Below are positions 15,101 through 25,074 of a stretch of 64,000 bases of DNA, piece by piece (position 1 is the first letter of the stretch; each line of letters starts with the position of its first letter). The notes under the pieces are model-generated. The model was not told where the DNA came from and did not search any database. It worked only from the letters and a program-made list of their open reading frames with translations. The DNA is from Bathymodiolus brooksi. Lineage: Eukaryota; Mollusca; Bivalvia; Mytilida; Modiolidae. The stretch is from positions 20,941,804-21,005,803 of the forward strand of contig OY804579.1 of NCBI GenBank assembly GCA_963680875.1. Direction: 5' to 3'. The position numbers and the translations under genes are program-made.

Positions 15101-18100
15101 TGCCTGGATTGATGTTTAGATTTCCAGGTCAAAGGTGGTGCCTGGATTGATGTTTAGATTGCCAGGTAAAAGGTGGTGACTGGATTGATGTTTAGATTGC
15201 CAGGTAAAAGGTGGTGCCTGGATTGATGTTTAGATTGCCAGGTAAAAGGTGGTGCCTGGATTGATGTTTAGATTGCCAGGTCAAAGGTGGTGCCTGGATT
15301 GATGTTTAGATTGCCAGGTAAAAGGTGGTGTCTGAATTGATGTTTAGATTGCCAGGTCAAAGGTGGTGCCTGGATTGATGTTTAGATTGCCAGGTCAAAG
15401 GTGGTGCCTGGATTGATGTTTAGATTGCCAGGTAAAAGGTGGTGCCTGGATTGATGTTTAGATTGCCAGGTCAAAGGTGGTGCCTGGATTGATGTTTAGA
15501 TTGCCAGGTAAAAGGTGGTGACTGGATTGATGTTTAGATTGCCATATATGAAAGAGGAGATAATAGATAGCATCCATACATAGCTGCCTAGCAACAGGTC
15601 ATTAACAGCCACTCCTAGCAAACTGTTTTCATTAGAGAAAGTACCCGGTAGCCAATTGTAATGTGTTGCACCTCTGAAAGTTCAGTTTTTACTGAAATAT
15701 TCAGCATTTAGTTGATCAATTGCAGTATATAACTGACAAAACAATATCATAGAAAATTGTTTCAATTAAGTAATTGTAGTCAAATCTGATCATTAATACA
15801 GACTAATTGATCTACTATGAAGTCTGTCAGCAATAGTTTATTTATAGCTACATTTGTAATTTGAATGATCTATATTTCAGACCTGGAAGTCACGATGGTT
15901 TGTTCTACAGAAGAATGAATTAAAGTATTTCAAGAATAAGACTGGCAAACGTCCTATTAGAGTTTTAGATCTTCATAAGTGTACAGAGTGTACAAGAGAT
16001 TCTAGTATTAAAGGACAATTTAATGTATTCAGGTAAACTAATATGTCTTTGTCATAGTTAATTGCATTGAATGTATTAAGGTTGGTTGGTTTGATGGTGT
16101 TTAACACCACTTTCAACAATATTTCAGTTATATCGTGGCGGTCAGTTTTATTGATGGAGGAAACGGGAGTACCCGGAGAAAACCATCGATCTGTCGCAAG
16201 TCACTGACAAACTTGATCACATAACGTTGTATCGAGTACACCACGCCATGAACAGGGCTCGAACTTCACAACGTTAGTAGTGATAAACACTGAATGCACA
16301 GGTAGTTGTAAATCCACCTACCATACGATCACGACCATGACCGTCCCTTAATAACTCTTGAATACTTGAATTGTGTATGATGTGGCTTAAGTCTGGGCCA
16401 ATCTAGCAAAAAAGTGTTATACAAATATATGAATTCCAGTAGTTAATTACAACATGCAAATTTACAAATCTCAAATTTCTATGTGCATGAAGTTTTTTAA
16501 AAAGTGGTTCTAAAATCTATTCAATAAATTAAATAGACAATGATATGTGTTAAACAAATAAAAAGACATTATGCAATCGTTGCATATTTTATTTTGTTTA
16601 ATTTTAGGTTAGTGTTTCCATTTCGGACATTTTACATGTATTCTTGTACAGAACAAGAAACTAGTAACTGGATAAACCTGATTAACTGGAAATTGGTAAG
16701 ATTACATTGTATTAATGAATGTTATTTGCATACGGAAAAGCTTTAATCTAAAGTCATAAAAATTGTGTTAAGGTTAATGGCTAATGCTAATAAATCAAAG
16801 AGTTTGTGTTTTTTTTTCACTGGAGACATGTAAAAAATTAAAGGTACAGACAAACCTGCCCAAGAGGTCACCTCTGTGAAGCAATCACCTGTATTAAAAG
16901 GTCATCTTTTTCTGGTCCTGTCATAAAAAATTCCATATCAATTGAACCTCTTTTAAGAGGCACGTGTGTTAAAAGGCCACTTTTTCTTTGTCCCGAAGGT
17001 GACCTCTTAATACAGGTTTGACTATATTATAGTATTTACTTGTATGTCATTAGAAATTAGTATGAATCATGTTAAGATGTTTTAGTATGCAAGAGTCTGA
17101 CCAAAACATGCTTAAAATTTTTGTAATTACTTCTATTACAAAGAACAAACCCTGTGGTATCCTACATAGAACATGTTTTATTATGTTGAACAATAAAGAT
17201 TTTTTGAAATACACAATTAGCCTTCATTATGTCGGTGGTTTTCTACGGGTACTCTGATTTCCTCCACCAATAAAACTGACCGCCACGATATAACTGATAT
17301 ATTGTTGAAAGTGACATTAAACACCATAAACACCATAACCCATAATTGAAGAATGGTGTTAAGTTTTAATCATTACTTTGCTTGTCACCCTGGAAATGTT
17401 TAAAAGTACTTGGCATGAATGGTCCCCAGGTGGCTTTCTGTAGTAGCAATACAAATACTTAAATTCTCTCAACCAATGAAATAAAATACATTGCTTCTTC
17501 AATTATAGAATGACAACACACCCTTTGTTACATATTAAATAATCAATCGTAACTACTCGGCCATTCTCGCTACCCTGCAAATAACCTCGTATGCATTAGG
17601 CGTATAAATCGCACTACTTTTCGCATGTCAGTTACATGAAAGTTTGATAAAGTTATATTTTAAGCAATTTTCTATATTTCAATTAAAGTTTTAATTAATT
17701 TTGCATGATTAGATTTTACTTAGTATGTCTTCCATATTGGAATTTCGTGGACTATATTTGTGTGCGGCTTAACTTAACTTAACTTCCGGCAAACAATTTA
17801 AGAAGAATTTCTACGAGGCTATTTGCAGGGTAGCGAGAATGGCCGAGTAATTACGATTGATTAAATAATGTCATGCTAATGCTATCAACTACAACCAGCT
17901 TTGTCACAGCTACATGTAGTTGGTTCGCATTTCACCAGTCTTGAAAGATTTTAGCAAATTTTTTTATTAGCTCACCTTGCCAAAGGCAATGTGAGCTTTT
18001 GCCATCACTTGGCATCCGTCGTCCGTCGTATGTCGTCTGTCGTCCGTTAACTTTTCACATTTTCAACTTCTTCTCAGAAACCCCTCAGCCAAATGAAGTG

Positions 18101-19235
18101 AAAATTGGTAGGAGGCATCTATGGAAGATCCTCTCTAAAGATTGTTAATTTTATCCTGATCCATTAACAAACATGGCCGCCATAGTCAATTTTTGTTTCT
18201 GATTGGCCGATTTTTAAAAATCTTCTCCTCTGAAACAGCATCTATGGCAGGTTCTCAATAAAGATTGCTCATTTCGTCCCGATCTATTAACAAACATGGC
18301 CGCCACAGGTAATTCTTGTTTCTGATTGGTTAATTTCTAAAAAATCTTCTCCTCTGAAACCGCTTGGCCAAATGAATCGAACCTTGGTAGGAAGCATCCT
18401 TGGAAGGTCCTCTATAAAGATTGCTCATTTAGTTAACAAACATGGCCGCCACAGACAATTCTTGTTTCTGATTGGCTGATTTCTAAAAAATCGTCTCCTC
18501 TAACACCGCTTTGTCAAATGAATCGAAACTTGGTAGGAAGCACGCTTGGAAGGTCCTCTATAAAGATTGCCCATTTCGTCCCGATCCGTTAACAAACATG
18601 GCCGCCATAGTCAATTCTTGTTTCTGATTAGTTGATTTATAAAGAATCTTCTCCTCTGTAACCGCTTGGCCAAATGAATCAAAATTTGGTAGAAATCATC
18701 CTTGGAAGGTCCTTTATGAGGTTTGCTCATTTAGTTTTTGATCCGTTAACAAACATGGCCGCCACAGGCAATTCTTGTTTCTGATTGGTTGATTTCTAGA
18801 AAATCGTCTTCTCTGAAACCGCTTGGCCAAATGAATCGAAACTTGGTGTGAAGCATCCTTGGAAGGTCCTCTATAAAGAATGAGCATTTAGTTCCCATTC
18901 GTTAACAAACATGGCCGCAACAGGCAATTCTTGTTTCTGATTGGTCGATTTCTAAATATCTTCTTCTCTGTAACTGCTTATCCAAATGAACGGAAACTTG
19001 GTGGGAAGCACCTATGGAAGGTTCTGTATTAAGTTTCCTCAAAGCAGAATGAAACGTGAGCGACACAGGCTCAGCCCACTCTAGTATTGGCATTTTGAAT
19101 TTGAATATTTATTTTAATTAATTCTTATTAGAAAATTTACAGAATGCATATTCAATTTATTCTTGTTATTATTTACAGGGACAAATAAGAGAAATTCCTG
19201 CCGAGGAACATAAGGAACATGAGATAATCATATAG
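1..19235 (+). CDS. DAPP1: DAPP1/Bam32-like SH2-PH adaptor, 3' six exons (5' part outside window)
   Basis: Spliced coding segments 1-160, 620-744, 8149-8196, 15881-16032, 16608-16695 and 19179-19235 join in phase through GT-AG introns. The product reads as the end of an SH2 domain (VKHFFV, GSESG), a linker with HPYPR and [12 protein letters not shown], then a PH domain ([48 protein letters not shown]). This order and these blocks match vertebrate DAPP1, an adaptor that binds PI(3,4,5)P3 and PI(3,4)P2 at the plasma membrane downstream of PI3K. The linker tyrosine matches the Src-family target tyrosine (Tyr139 in human), and the Arg in WKSRWF matches the lipid-binding PH arginine. The SH2 phosphotyrosine arginine lies upstream, outside the window. 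The C-terminus after the PH helix is short and diverges from the vertebrate tail. Orthology to DAPP1 is strong; function is inferred from the family. Confidence 0.93.
161..619 (+). other. DAPP1-like intron, no feature seen
   Basis: AT-rich intron of 459 bases with donor GTCAGT at 161 and a T-rich tract before the AG at 618-619. I see no repeat or gene in it. Confidence 0.85.
620..744 (+). CDS. DAPP1: DAPP1-like exon: SH2 end and tyrosine linker
   Basis: Acceptor TTTTTTCAG; phase 1 in, phase 0 out. Encodes [12 protein letters not shown] and [12 protein letters not shown], the best-matching block to vertebrate DAPP1 including the phosphorylated tyrosine. Donor GTATGT at 745. Confidence 0.92.
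762..7758 (+). repeat. Hairpin-ended element with ~7 kb array of ~170-bp units
   Basis: The left end is a near-palindrome (ATACCCCCGCTCCCCGG followed by a G-rich mirror), then GTCC/GTCT-rich runs. A second copy of this end starts at 852. From about 970 to 7758 there are about 40 copies of a 165-175 bp unit recognised by CAGCAACTATTGATGGCAG, TTTGGTCACAAGCTTCATAT and CTACTTCCTGTTTGCCGA. Copies differ by a few percent and form higher-order units of 512 and 681 bp. Segments with CCGAAGAGCGGGGGTAT, the inverse of the left end, are embedded near 2270, 2955 and 6898. The array stops abruptly at CCTGTTTG. Short open frames on both strands come from the repeat and are not genes. Confidence 0.9.
7759..8148 (+). 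other. Unique end of DAPP1-like intron
   Basis: AT-rich intron sequence between the array and the next exon, with a long T tract and TTACAG acceptor. No other feature seen. Confidence 0.7.
8149..8196 (+). CDS. DAPP1: DAPP1-like exon: PH domain strand 1
   Basis: A 16-codon exon encoding [16 protein letters not shown], which aligns with the start of the DAPP1 PH domain. T-rich tract plus ACAG acceptor and GTAAGT donor; phase 0 on both sides. Confidence 0.92.
8620..15545 (+). repeat. 38-bp minisatellite, about 180 copies, in DAPP1-like intron
   Basis: Unit of 38 bp built from GGTGCCTGGATTGATG, TTTAGATTGCCAGG and TAAAAGGT. Variants include CTTAGAATG for TTTAGATTG, GGTCAAA for GGTAAAA, GTCTAAATTG, and a longer unit with GGTCAAAGGTCAGGTG near 11663, 12121 and 13453. 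CCTGG and CCAGG alternate along the array, so units can pair as small hairpins. TAG stops in the unit keep the forward frames closed. It fills almost the whole intron 8197-15880. Confidence 0.96.
15546..15880 (+). other. Unique end of DAPP1-like intron
   Basis: Non-repetitive AT-rich intron sequence ending in TATATTTCAG. Nothing else recognised. Confidence 0.7.
15881..16032 (+). CDS. DAPP1: DAPP1-like exon: PH domain core
   Basis: Encodes [29 protein letters not shown] and GQFNVF. The K-x-R-W-F pattern after the preceding lysines is the phosphoinositide-binding signature of this PH family. Phase 0 in, phase 2 out; TTTCAG acceptor and GTAAAC donor. Confidence 0.93.
16078..16347 (-). mobile_element. 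tRNA-derived SINE, nearly full length
   Basis: The minus strand gives a tRNA-like head (GTATGGTAGG, GAAGTTCGAGCCCTG as box B), a body with GTGGTTTTCTCCGGGTACTC, and a tail of TGAAATATTGTTGAAAGTGG then AACACCATCAAACC. The same family occurs at least a dozen times in the window. The body resembles the MetaSINE/DeuSINE type common in molluscs, an assignment made from memory. Confidence 0.8.
16608..16695 (+). CDS. DAPP1: DAPP1-like exon: PH domain end
   Basis: Encodes [11 protein letters not shown] and [10 protein letters not shown], the last strands and C-terminal helix of the PH domain with its conserved tryptophan. ATTTTAG acceptor (phase 2) and GTAAGA donor (phase 0). Confidence 0.93.
16845..17027. 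mobile_element. Short inverted-repeat element (MITE), copy 1
   Basis: The ends are imperfect inverted repeats (TACAGACAAACCTG against CAGGTTTGACTATA), flanked by TA. Inside, AGGTCACCT and AGGTGACCT are also inverted. A related copy lies at 51406-51564. No coding capacity. Confidence 0.65.
17226..17340 (+). mobile_element. SINE fragment, 3' half
   Basis: Contains GTCGGTGGTTTTCTACGGGT, CTCCACCAATAAAACTGACC and the TGTTGAAAGTGAC tail of the SINE family. The tRNA-like head is missing. Confidence 0.75.
17543..17860. mobile_element. 318-bp inverted-repeat element with 8-bp target duplication
   Basis: Terminal inverted repeats of about 50 bp (TCAATCGTAACTACTCGGCC at the left end, its near-perfect inverse at the right) match at all but a few positions. 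Both sides are flanked by TTAAATAA (17535-17542 and 17861-17868). An 8-bp duplication fits the hAT superfamily. A truncated relative is at 52165-52418. Non-autonomous. Confidence 0.85.
17969..19084 (+). mobile_element. Hairpin-ended repeat with internal tandem units, copy A
   Basis: Begins with the palindrome AGCTCACCTTGCC-AAA-GGCAATGTGAGCT, then GTCCGTCGTCCGTC. Several internal units share CTCCTCTGAAACCGC, TTGGCCAAATGAA, ACTTGGTAGGAAG and AACAAACATGGCCGCCA. It ends with GCGACACAGGCTCAGCCCA then CTAG. Copies B and C are at 27397-28815 and 62078-62603. Lies in the last DAPP1-like intron. Confidence 0.85.
19179..19235 (+). CDS. DAPP1: DAPP1-like last exon with stop
   Basis: ATTTACAG acceptor, phase 0, encoding [18 protein letters not shown] and TAG. 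The start QIR matches the residues after the PH helix in vertebrate DAPP1; the rest is divergent and a little shorter. Confidence 0.88.
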   Translation, partial: GQIREIPAEEHKEHEIII

Positions 19236-20602
19236 ACATAACAGGTAGAACCTGTTAGTGAAAATCAACATGAACCATTTCTTGTTTATAAATGTATACA
19301 GCATGTATTTATTTATTTACCTAATTGACATGTTATTGATATGTTACACACATGTAAAGGTGTGTTTACACACTCAAAAATTTACGTGTGCACCTGTTAG
19401 TACAAATATGTCTAAGCACACATCAAACTCTACCTGTGCAATCAGTGCCTAATACCACTAAAGTGACGTGTTCCAATCCCGCTCATGGGGAGGTGTACTT
19501 GATACAACATTATATAATAAAGTTGTCAGTGACTTGCAGCAGGTCTGTGGTTTTCTCCAGGTATTCCGGGTTTCCTTCACCGATATAACTGAAATATTGT
19601 TGAAAGTGGTGGTAAACACCACAATCCTAACCTAACCTATATAACTCCCTTTCAATATTTGACCCATCAAATGTGGTTGACGACGTGTTTTTACTGTCAA
19701 ATTTGTGTTTGAAACATATGCAGAGGTAATGTTTGAAGCAAATTTGCAAGAAAACTTTGACCTTGTAAGCACACCTTAAGATGTCACGGTTGATTAACAG
19801 ATCAATTATAAGTGGTCTCTTTAATACTACCAAATTTTATATTTATATTGTTTACCAAAGTAATTTTGTACACCAATCTGATCAGTTTTTATTGTATTTC
19901 TACTGTAATTTTATCTTTTTCTATGAATCTTTAATATATTTTTTTCCTTTTATTTGTAAGCTAAGAATTACTTATTCTTTTATACAATGCCAGTGTTCCA
20001 GTTAATAAATGGAAAAGGGCACATTGATGCACAACACTAGCTAAAAAGGGCATTTGTTTCAAAATCACTTGAAAAGGTCTGTTTGACTGCTAGATAAAAG
20101 GACTGTTTGACTGGCAATAAATTGATAAAAAGCCTATAGTACCATACAACTTTATTGGGTAGCGCTACTACGGACTAATAGTCTATTCATGGTGCATATG
20201 TTTTCGTATTATTTTAAAATGAACACACAAATGAAAACAGCAGACACAGTGCCCTTGATTCCATACTTAGCTGAAACACTGAATATCAAGAATGCTCAGT
20301 TTATCTTTGTTTAATCTATTCAATGGTTTCAATAGTTTTAATGTTTTTTTCTATTTCTATATTTTTTCATAGCTCTGCTAAATAAACTATTATGGGTTTT
20401 AAAAATGTCACATGACCAAATATATATAAAAAAATTATTTTTCAACTTGCTAAGTAATGATAATACAGTAGCCCTCTTCTTGTAAGGTCACTCACACCAA
20501 AGGTCACCTCTCTTTTCGGCCCAAATTTAGATGCACTAAGATGGTGAAATACTAACCCCCCAGGAGGCACTACTGTTATGTGAGGTATTTTCAGACATTT
20601 TT
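19236..20602 (+). other. 3' flank of DAPP1-like gene with candidate poly(A) signal
   Basis: Holds a SINE (19434-19637) and AT-rich sequence. AATAAA at 20004-20009 is one candidate poly(A) signal about 770 bases after the stop. No gene seen; the true 3' end cannot be placed from sequence alone. Confidence 0.35.
19434..19637 (+). mobile_element. SINE, head truncated
   Basis: Carries CAATCAGTGCCTA, a decayed box B (GTTCCAATCCC), CTGTGGTTTTCTCCAGGTAT and CTGAAATATTGTTGAAAGTG. About 40 bp of body are deleted after the CCTTCACC block. Confidence 0.75.
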
Positions 20603-22064
20603 AGCTCGCCTGTACGAAGTACAGGAAGCGAGCTTACGTCGTCACCTGTGCGTCGTCGTCATCGGCGGCGTCGACGTCCAATGTTAACGTTTGCGCTTAG
20701 GTCCAATGTAGACAAACTACTTGGTCCAGGTTGATGAAACTTCTCATGTGAGTTTTTCGTGGACAGTTAAAAACACCGCACACAAAAATAGGTCACCGTG
20801 ACCTACTATTTCTGCCTGAATAACTTCGACATTTTTGCGCTAACGTTTGCGTTTAGGTCCAATGTAGACAAACTACTTGGTCCAGGTTGATGAAACTTCT
20901 CATGTGAGTTTTTCGTGGACAGTTAAAAACACCGCACACAAAAACAGGTCACCGTGACCTACTATTTCTGCCTGAATAACTTCGACATTTTTGCGCTAAC
21001 GTTTGCGTTTAGGTCCAATGTAGACAAACTACTTGGTCCAGGTTGATGAAACTTCACATGTGAGTTTGTCGTGGACAGTTAAAAACATCACACACAAATA
21101 TAGGTCACCGTGATCTACTATCTCTGCCTGACTGACTTCTACATTTTTGCGTTAACGTTTGCGCTTATGTCCAATGTAGACCAACTACTTGGTCCAGGTT
21201 GATGAAACTTCACATGTGAGTTTGTCGTGGACAGTTAAAAACATTGCACACAAATGTAGGTCACCGTGACCTACTATTTCTGCCTGAATGACTTCGACAT
21301 TTTTGCGTTAACGTTTACGTTTAGGTCAAATGTAGACAAACTACTTGGTCCAGGTTGATGAAACTTCACATGTGAGTTTGTCGTGGACAGTTAAAAACAC
21401 TGCACATAAATATAGGTCACCGTGACCTACTATTTCTGCCTGAATGACCTCGACATTTTTGCGTTAACGTTTGCGCTTAGGTCCAATGTAGACACACTAC
21501 TTGGTCCAGGTTGATGAATCTTCAAATGTGAGTTTGTCGTGGACAGTTAAAAACACTGCACACAAATATAGGTCACCGTGACCTACTATTTCTGCCTGAA
21601 TGACTTCGATATTTTGCGTTAACGTTTGCGTTTAGGTCCAATGTAGACAAACTACTTAGTCCAGGTTGATGAAACTTCACATGTGAGTTTGTCGTGGACA
21701 GTTAAAAACACTGCACACAAATATAGATCACCGTGACCGACTATTTCTGCATGAATGACATCGACATTTTTGCGTTAACGTTTGCGCTTAGGTCCAATGT
21801 AGACAAACTACTTGATCCAGGTTGATGAAACTTCACATGTGAGTTTGTCGTGGACAGTTAAAAACACTGCATACAAATATAGGTAACCGTGAGCTACTAT
21901 TTCTGCCTGAATGACTTCGACATTTTAGCGTTAACGTTTGCGCTCAGGTCCAATGTAGACAAGCTTTCTTCACCAAATTAAACACTAACCACATGGTTAT
22001 GACATTCACATGTAACTATAGATTGCACAGGCGAGCTGGATGGTCTGCTTTGCGACCAGCTCTT
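20603..22064 (+). mobile_element. Hairpin-ended element with 156-bp internal tandem repeats
   Basis: The left end is a hairpin, AGCTCGCCTGTAC-GAA-GTACAGG-AA-GCGAGCT, followed by CGTCGTC-rich sequence. Nine starts of GTCCAATGTAGACAAACTAC at about 20701, 20857, 21013, 21169, 21325, 21481, 21636, 21792 and 21948 give a 156-bp unit. The right end GCACAGGCGAGCT is the inverse of the left terminus, and a GAGCTGG...CCAGCTC hairpin follows it. No reading frame of note. Confidence 0.88.
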
Positions 22065-22985
22065 TTTAATCTATGTTGTGAGCAATATCACATAAAATAG
22101 TGATATCACACCCAAAAAAAAAGTGATGTTTTGTTATCATGAGGGGTTGATATTTTTTAAAGTTTCATTTTTTTAGTGTTTTTGCATCTTGCATTTTGAA
22201 AATCGTTTTTTAACTGTTATAACACAAATATAGGGTTTTCACTTTTCTCTTTGCACAATCTGACCTGAACTAAGTTCCTCAAAACAAATGCTGCACATTT
22301 TGGGGTGCAATTATGCTTACGGTAAATGTTGTTAGCACTAACTGACTCAATTTATGTGTCGGCATTTGAAGTTTGGTCAGTTGGAGACTGTATAATAATT
22401 AATATTGTTGCCAGTCTTTTTTCTTGGCATTTTTTAAATTTAGTTAAACTTCATGTATCAGTCATTTACTGTAAAATATTGAGTTGTAGCTTTATCGTTA
22501 GAATTTAAAACTTTTTGATATTTTTTTGTGATAGTAATAATAATATTATTCTTTGAATTTATTTTATGTTTTGCTCATTTTTTTGCTTTTTGTTTTACAG
22601 AAAGTAATATGTTCCTCTTTTTTCTTGTTTTATCATACTATTTATACGGAATACTTTGGATACAGTGTAGATAATTGGTATATAAGATTTGTCTACAAAC
22701 AGACAATTGCTTTAGGAAGAACATTTATTTCCATTAAAGAAGAAATATTATGCATTTTATTATGTAGATTTTAGACATAGATATGGTAATTAAACGTGGG
22801 TCGTAACTATGGTCCCTAAAATGATGCAAGGGTTCACTTTTCTTATATCATGGAGAAGTAAATAAATGTCTGCTACATAATCATACCTAGAAAATGTCAC
22901 ACAAAGCTAAAATAAACTTTTAGTGTGATTAAAAAGAACATTACTTACTCAATAACTCAATAATTCATGTTCTACAAGAAAACGA
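22065..22985. other. AT-rich intergenic stretch
   Basis: AT-rich sequence with T runs and no convincing coding frame, splice pair or repeat. Two short open frames (22326-22508, 22553-22774) look like chance. Confidence 0.5.
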
Positions 22986-23711
22986 CCAATGTCCGATTCG
23001 GAAAGTGTTGACCCAAAGAAAGTAAAAACAGTAAATTGGGAAAACCAAACAGAAATACCGAAAATGGGAGAATCTGAGACTTTCCTATTCTCTGCTTTAA
23101 CTGATGAACAACCGGATGAATCAACTTGAAACAAATCTTGAATAAAAGATCTCTGCAAACATACAAACTGTACTGAAAACACATATAGAAACAGAGGTTG
23201 GAAAAGTTAAACAAGAACTCAAAGAAGACATTAATTCAATGAATCGTAAAATTGAAAACGTACAGAAATCTTACGATAATCTTGTATCCGAGAAGAAAGA
23301 TGAAGACAGCCTTGCAGATATACATAATAATGTGATAATTAAAAACTTGGAATGTGACGAAAGAGAGAAAAACGATTCGAACATTGCATTGCATAAGGTG
23401 CAGGCATTTTTTAAAGATGGTCTAGCTATCCCAAATATTAAGATCAGGAAAGTTAGCCACAATAATGGAAACGAAAGATACAATGGAGTAGTTGTCGTAC
23501 AGACGAAATCGGACAGAAAAGGGAAATATTCTAGCAAAAACGTCATCTAAAGAACAAGCCAGCCTACAGGAATGTGTACATTGACAATGATCTACCTGTT
23601 GAGACAAGAATGTTTCAGAGTAACGTCAGAACTCTCCTTAAGGAAATTGGAAAAGAAAATGAAATGATGTTCGTCGGAAACAAGCTCGTTCATAAACGTC
23701 ACTAGGACAGA

Positions 23712-24881
23712 TTGCGGTGTGGAATATGGAACTGTCGCGGATGGTCACTAAAAGACAACGAAAACGGCCGATTTCGAAAGCTAGTGCTTCAAAACGTAGA
23801 TTGTGATATTTTTACTGTATGTGAAACATTCCTTAAAGGTTCGCAGGAACCAAAAATCGATGGTTTCACGTGGATAGGTAATAACCGTGGACATTTACAT
23901 GCAAACGCTCATCGTGGATCTGGTGGTGTTGGTGCCTTTTTAAAGAATGAATTATTTGATGTTTGCGACATTACAACGCTAGACAAAAGTGTTGAAGATA
24001 TATTGTGGATTAAAGTTAAATGTAAAATGTCGGATTATATCTTGTGCATAGCTATATGTTACCTGCCTCCGAATGAATCAAGTAGGCCTAATGATCAAGA
24101 AATGTTCTTTAAAAACCTATTACAGCAGGTTTATTGTAATCAAACGATTGGAAATATAGTGCTTTGCGGCGATTTTAATTCTCGCTGTGGATATTATTCA
24201 GATTTCATAGAAGGTGTTGATGACATAAGTCCTAGATCAGTAATTGACGTGAATGAAAATTATAACGGTGATCTCTTCATTAACTTCTTGACCGATATAA
24301 ATTTCGCAATGTTAAATGGACGTATCGGATTAAATGATTTTACCTATATATCGCCTCAGGGCAAATCAGTTGTGGATTATATGTGTGTACCGTATGAACA
24401 ATTAAATGAGATTTTAGATTTTAAAGTGGTAAAAATGACAGATATCATTAATCAAGTCAATATTAATTCGGAAAGAATACCAGACCATTCTATACTACTT
24501 TGTGAAATTAAAGTTCCGAAACTGTGTACCAAGAGAAATAGTTTACAAACTACCCATGAATCGGTGACAAATACGAGAAAATACCGGGTCAATAATATTC
24601 CTGACAATTTTCTTCTGGATGATGCGATAAGGGATAAAATTAACGAAACCATTTACCGCATTGAAAACGCAATACACGTTGAAAACAACGTCCAGTCGCC
24701 ATATGACGATTTTTGTATATTGATACAAGATGAAATGGACAACAAACGTCCAAGGACTAAGCAAAAAACCTATAACAACTGTGGTAAATCAAGATATAAG
24801 CCCTATTGGAATGACATTTTGCAAAACCAGTGGAACAAAGTATGTTCACTCGAAAGAATGGTTAAAATCTACGGTCTCTAA
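23712..24881 (+). pseudogene. LINE ORF2 endonuclease segment, 389 codons open
   Basis: The longest open frame of the LINE copy. GIWNCRGW at the start, GDFN near residue 155 and the SVVDY and PDHS blocks mark the exonuclease-endonuclease-phosphatase fold that nicks target DNA for reverse transcription. The frame is lost before the reverse transcriptase, so it is not an active protein. Confidence 0.85.
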
Positions 24882-25074
24882 CAGTCAAAAGAAAACTCTT
24901 AAAGAAAGCTATTGTTCCGAAGGGAAATCCTTTGACAGGCTTAATCGAAAATATAAATGTAAATACTTAATAGAAAAACAGAACAGTCTCGAAGAAAAAC
25001 TGATGGCCTCAAATAAAAAAAACCTTTTGGAAATCGATTGGAAAACTCGGTATTTCTGGTGAGCGTAACCAAAG

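Noticed and set aside
14926..15132. 68-codon minus-strand frame
   Set aside because: Lies wholly in the 38-bp array where a few variant units happen to lack stops.
8620..15545. CRISPR-like array of regular repeats
   Set aside because: There are no unique spacers: the units abut each other, and the context is an animal intron.
16540..16746. 68-codon frame as a separate gene
   Set aside because: It is the 16608-16695 DAPP1-like exon with flanking intron.
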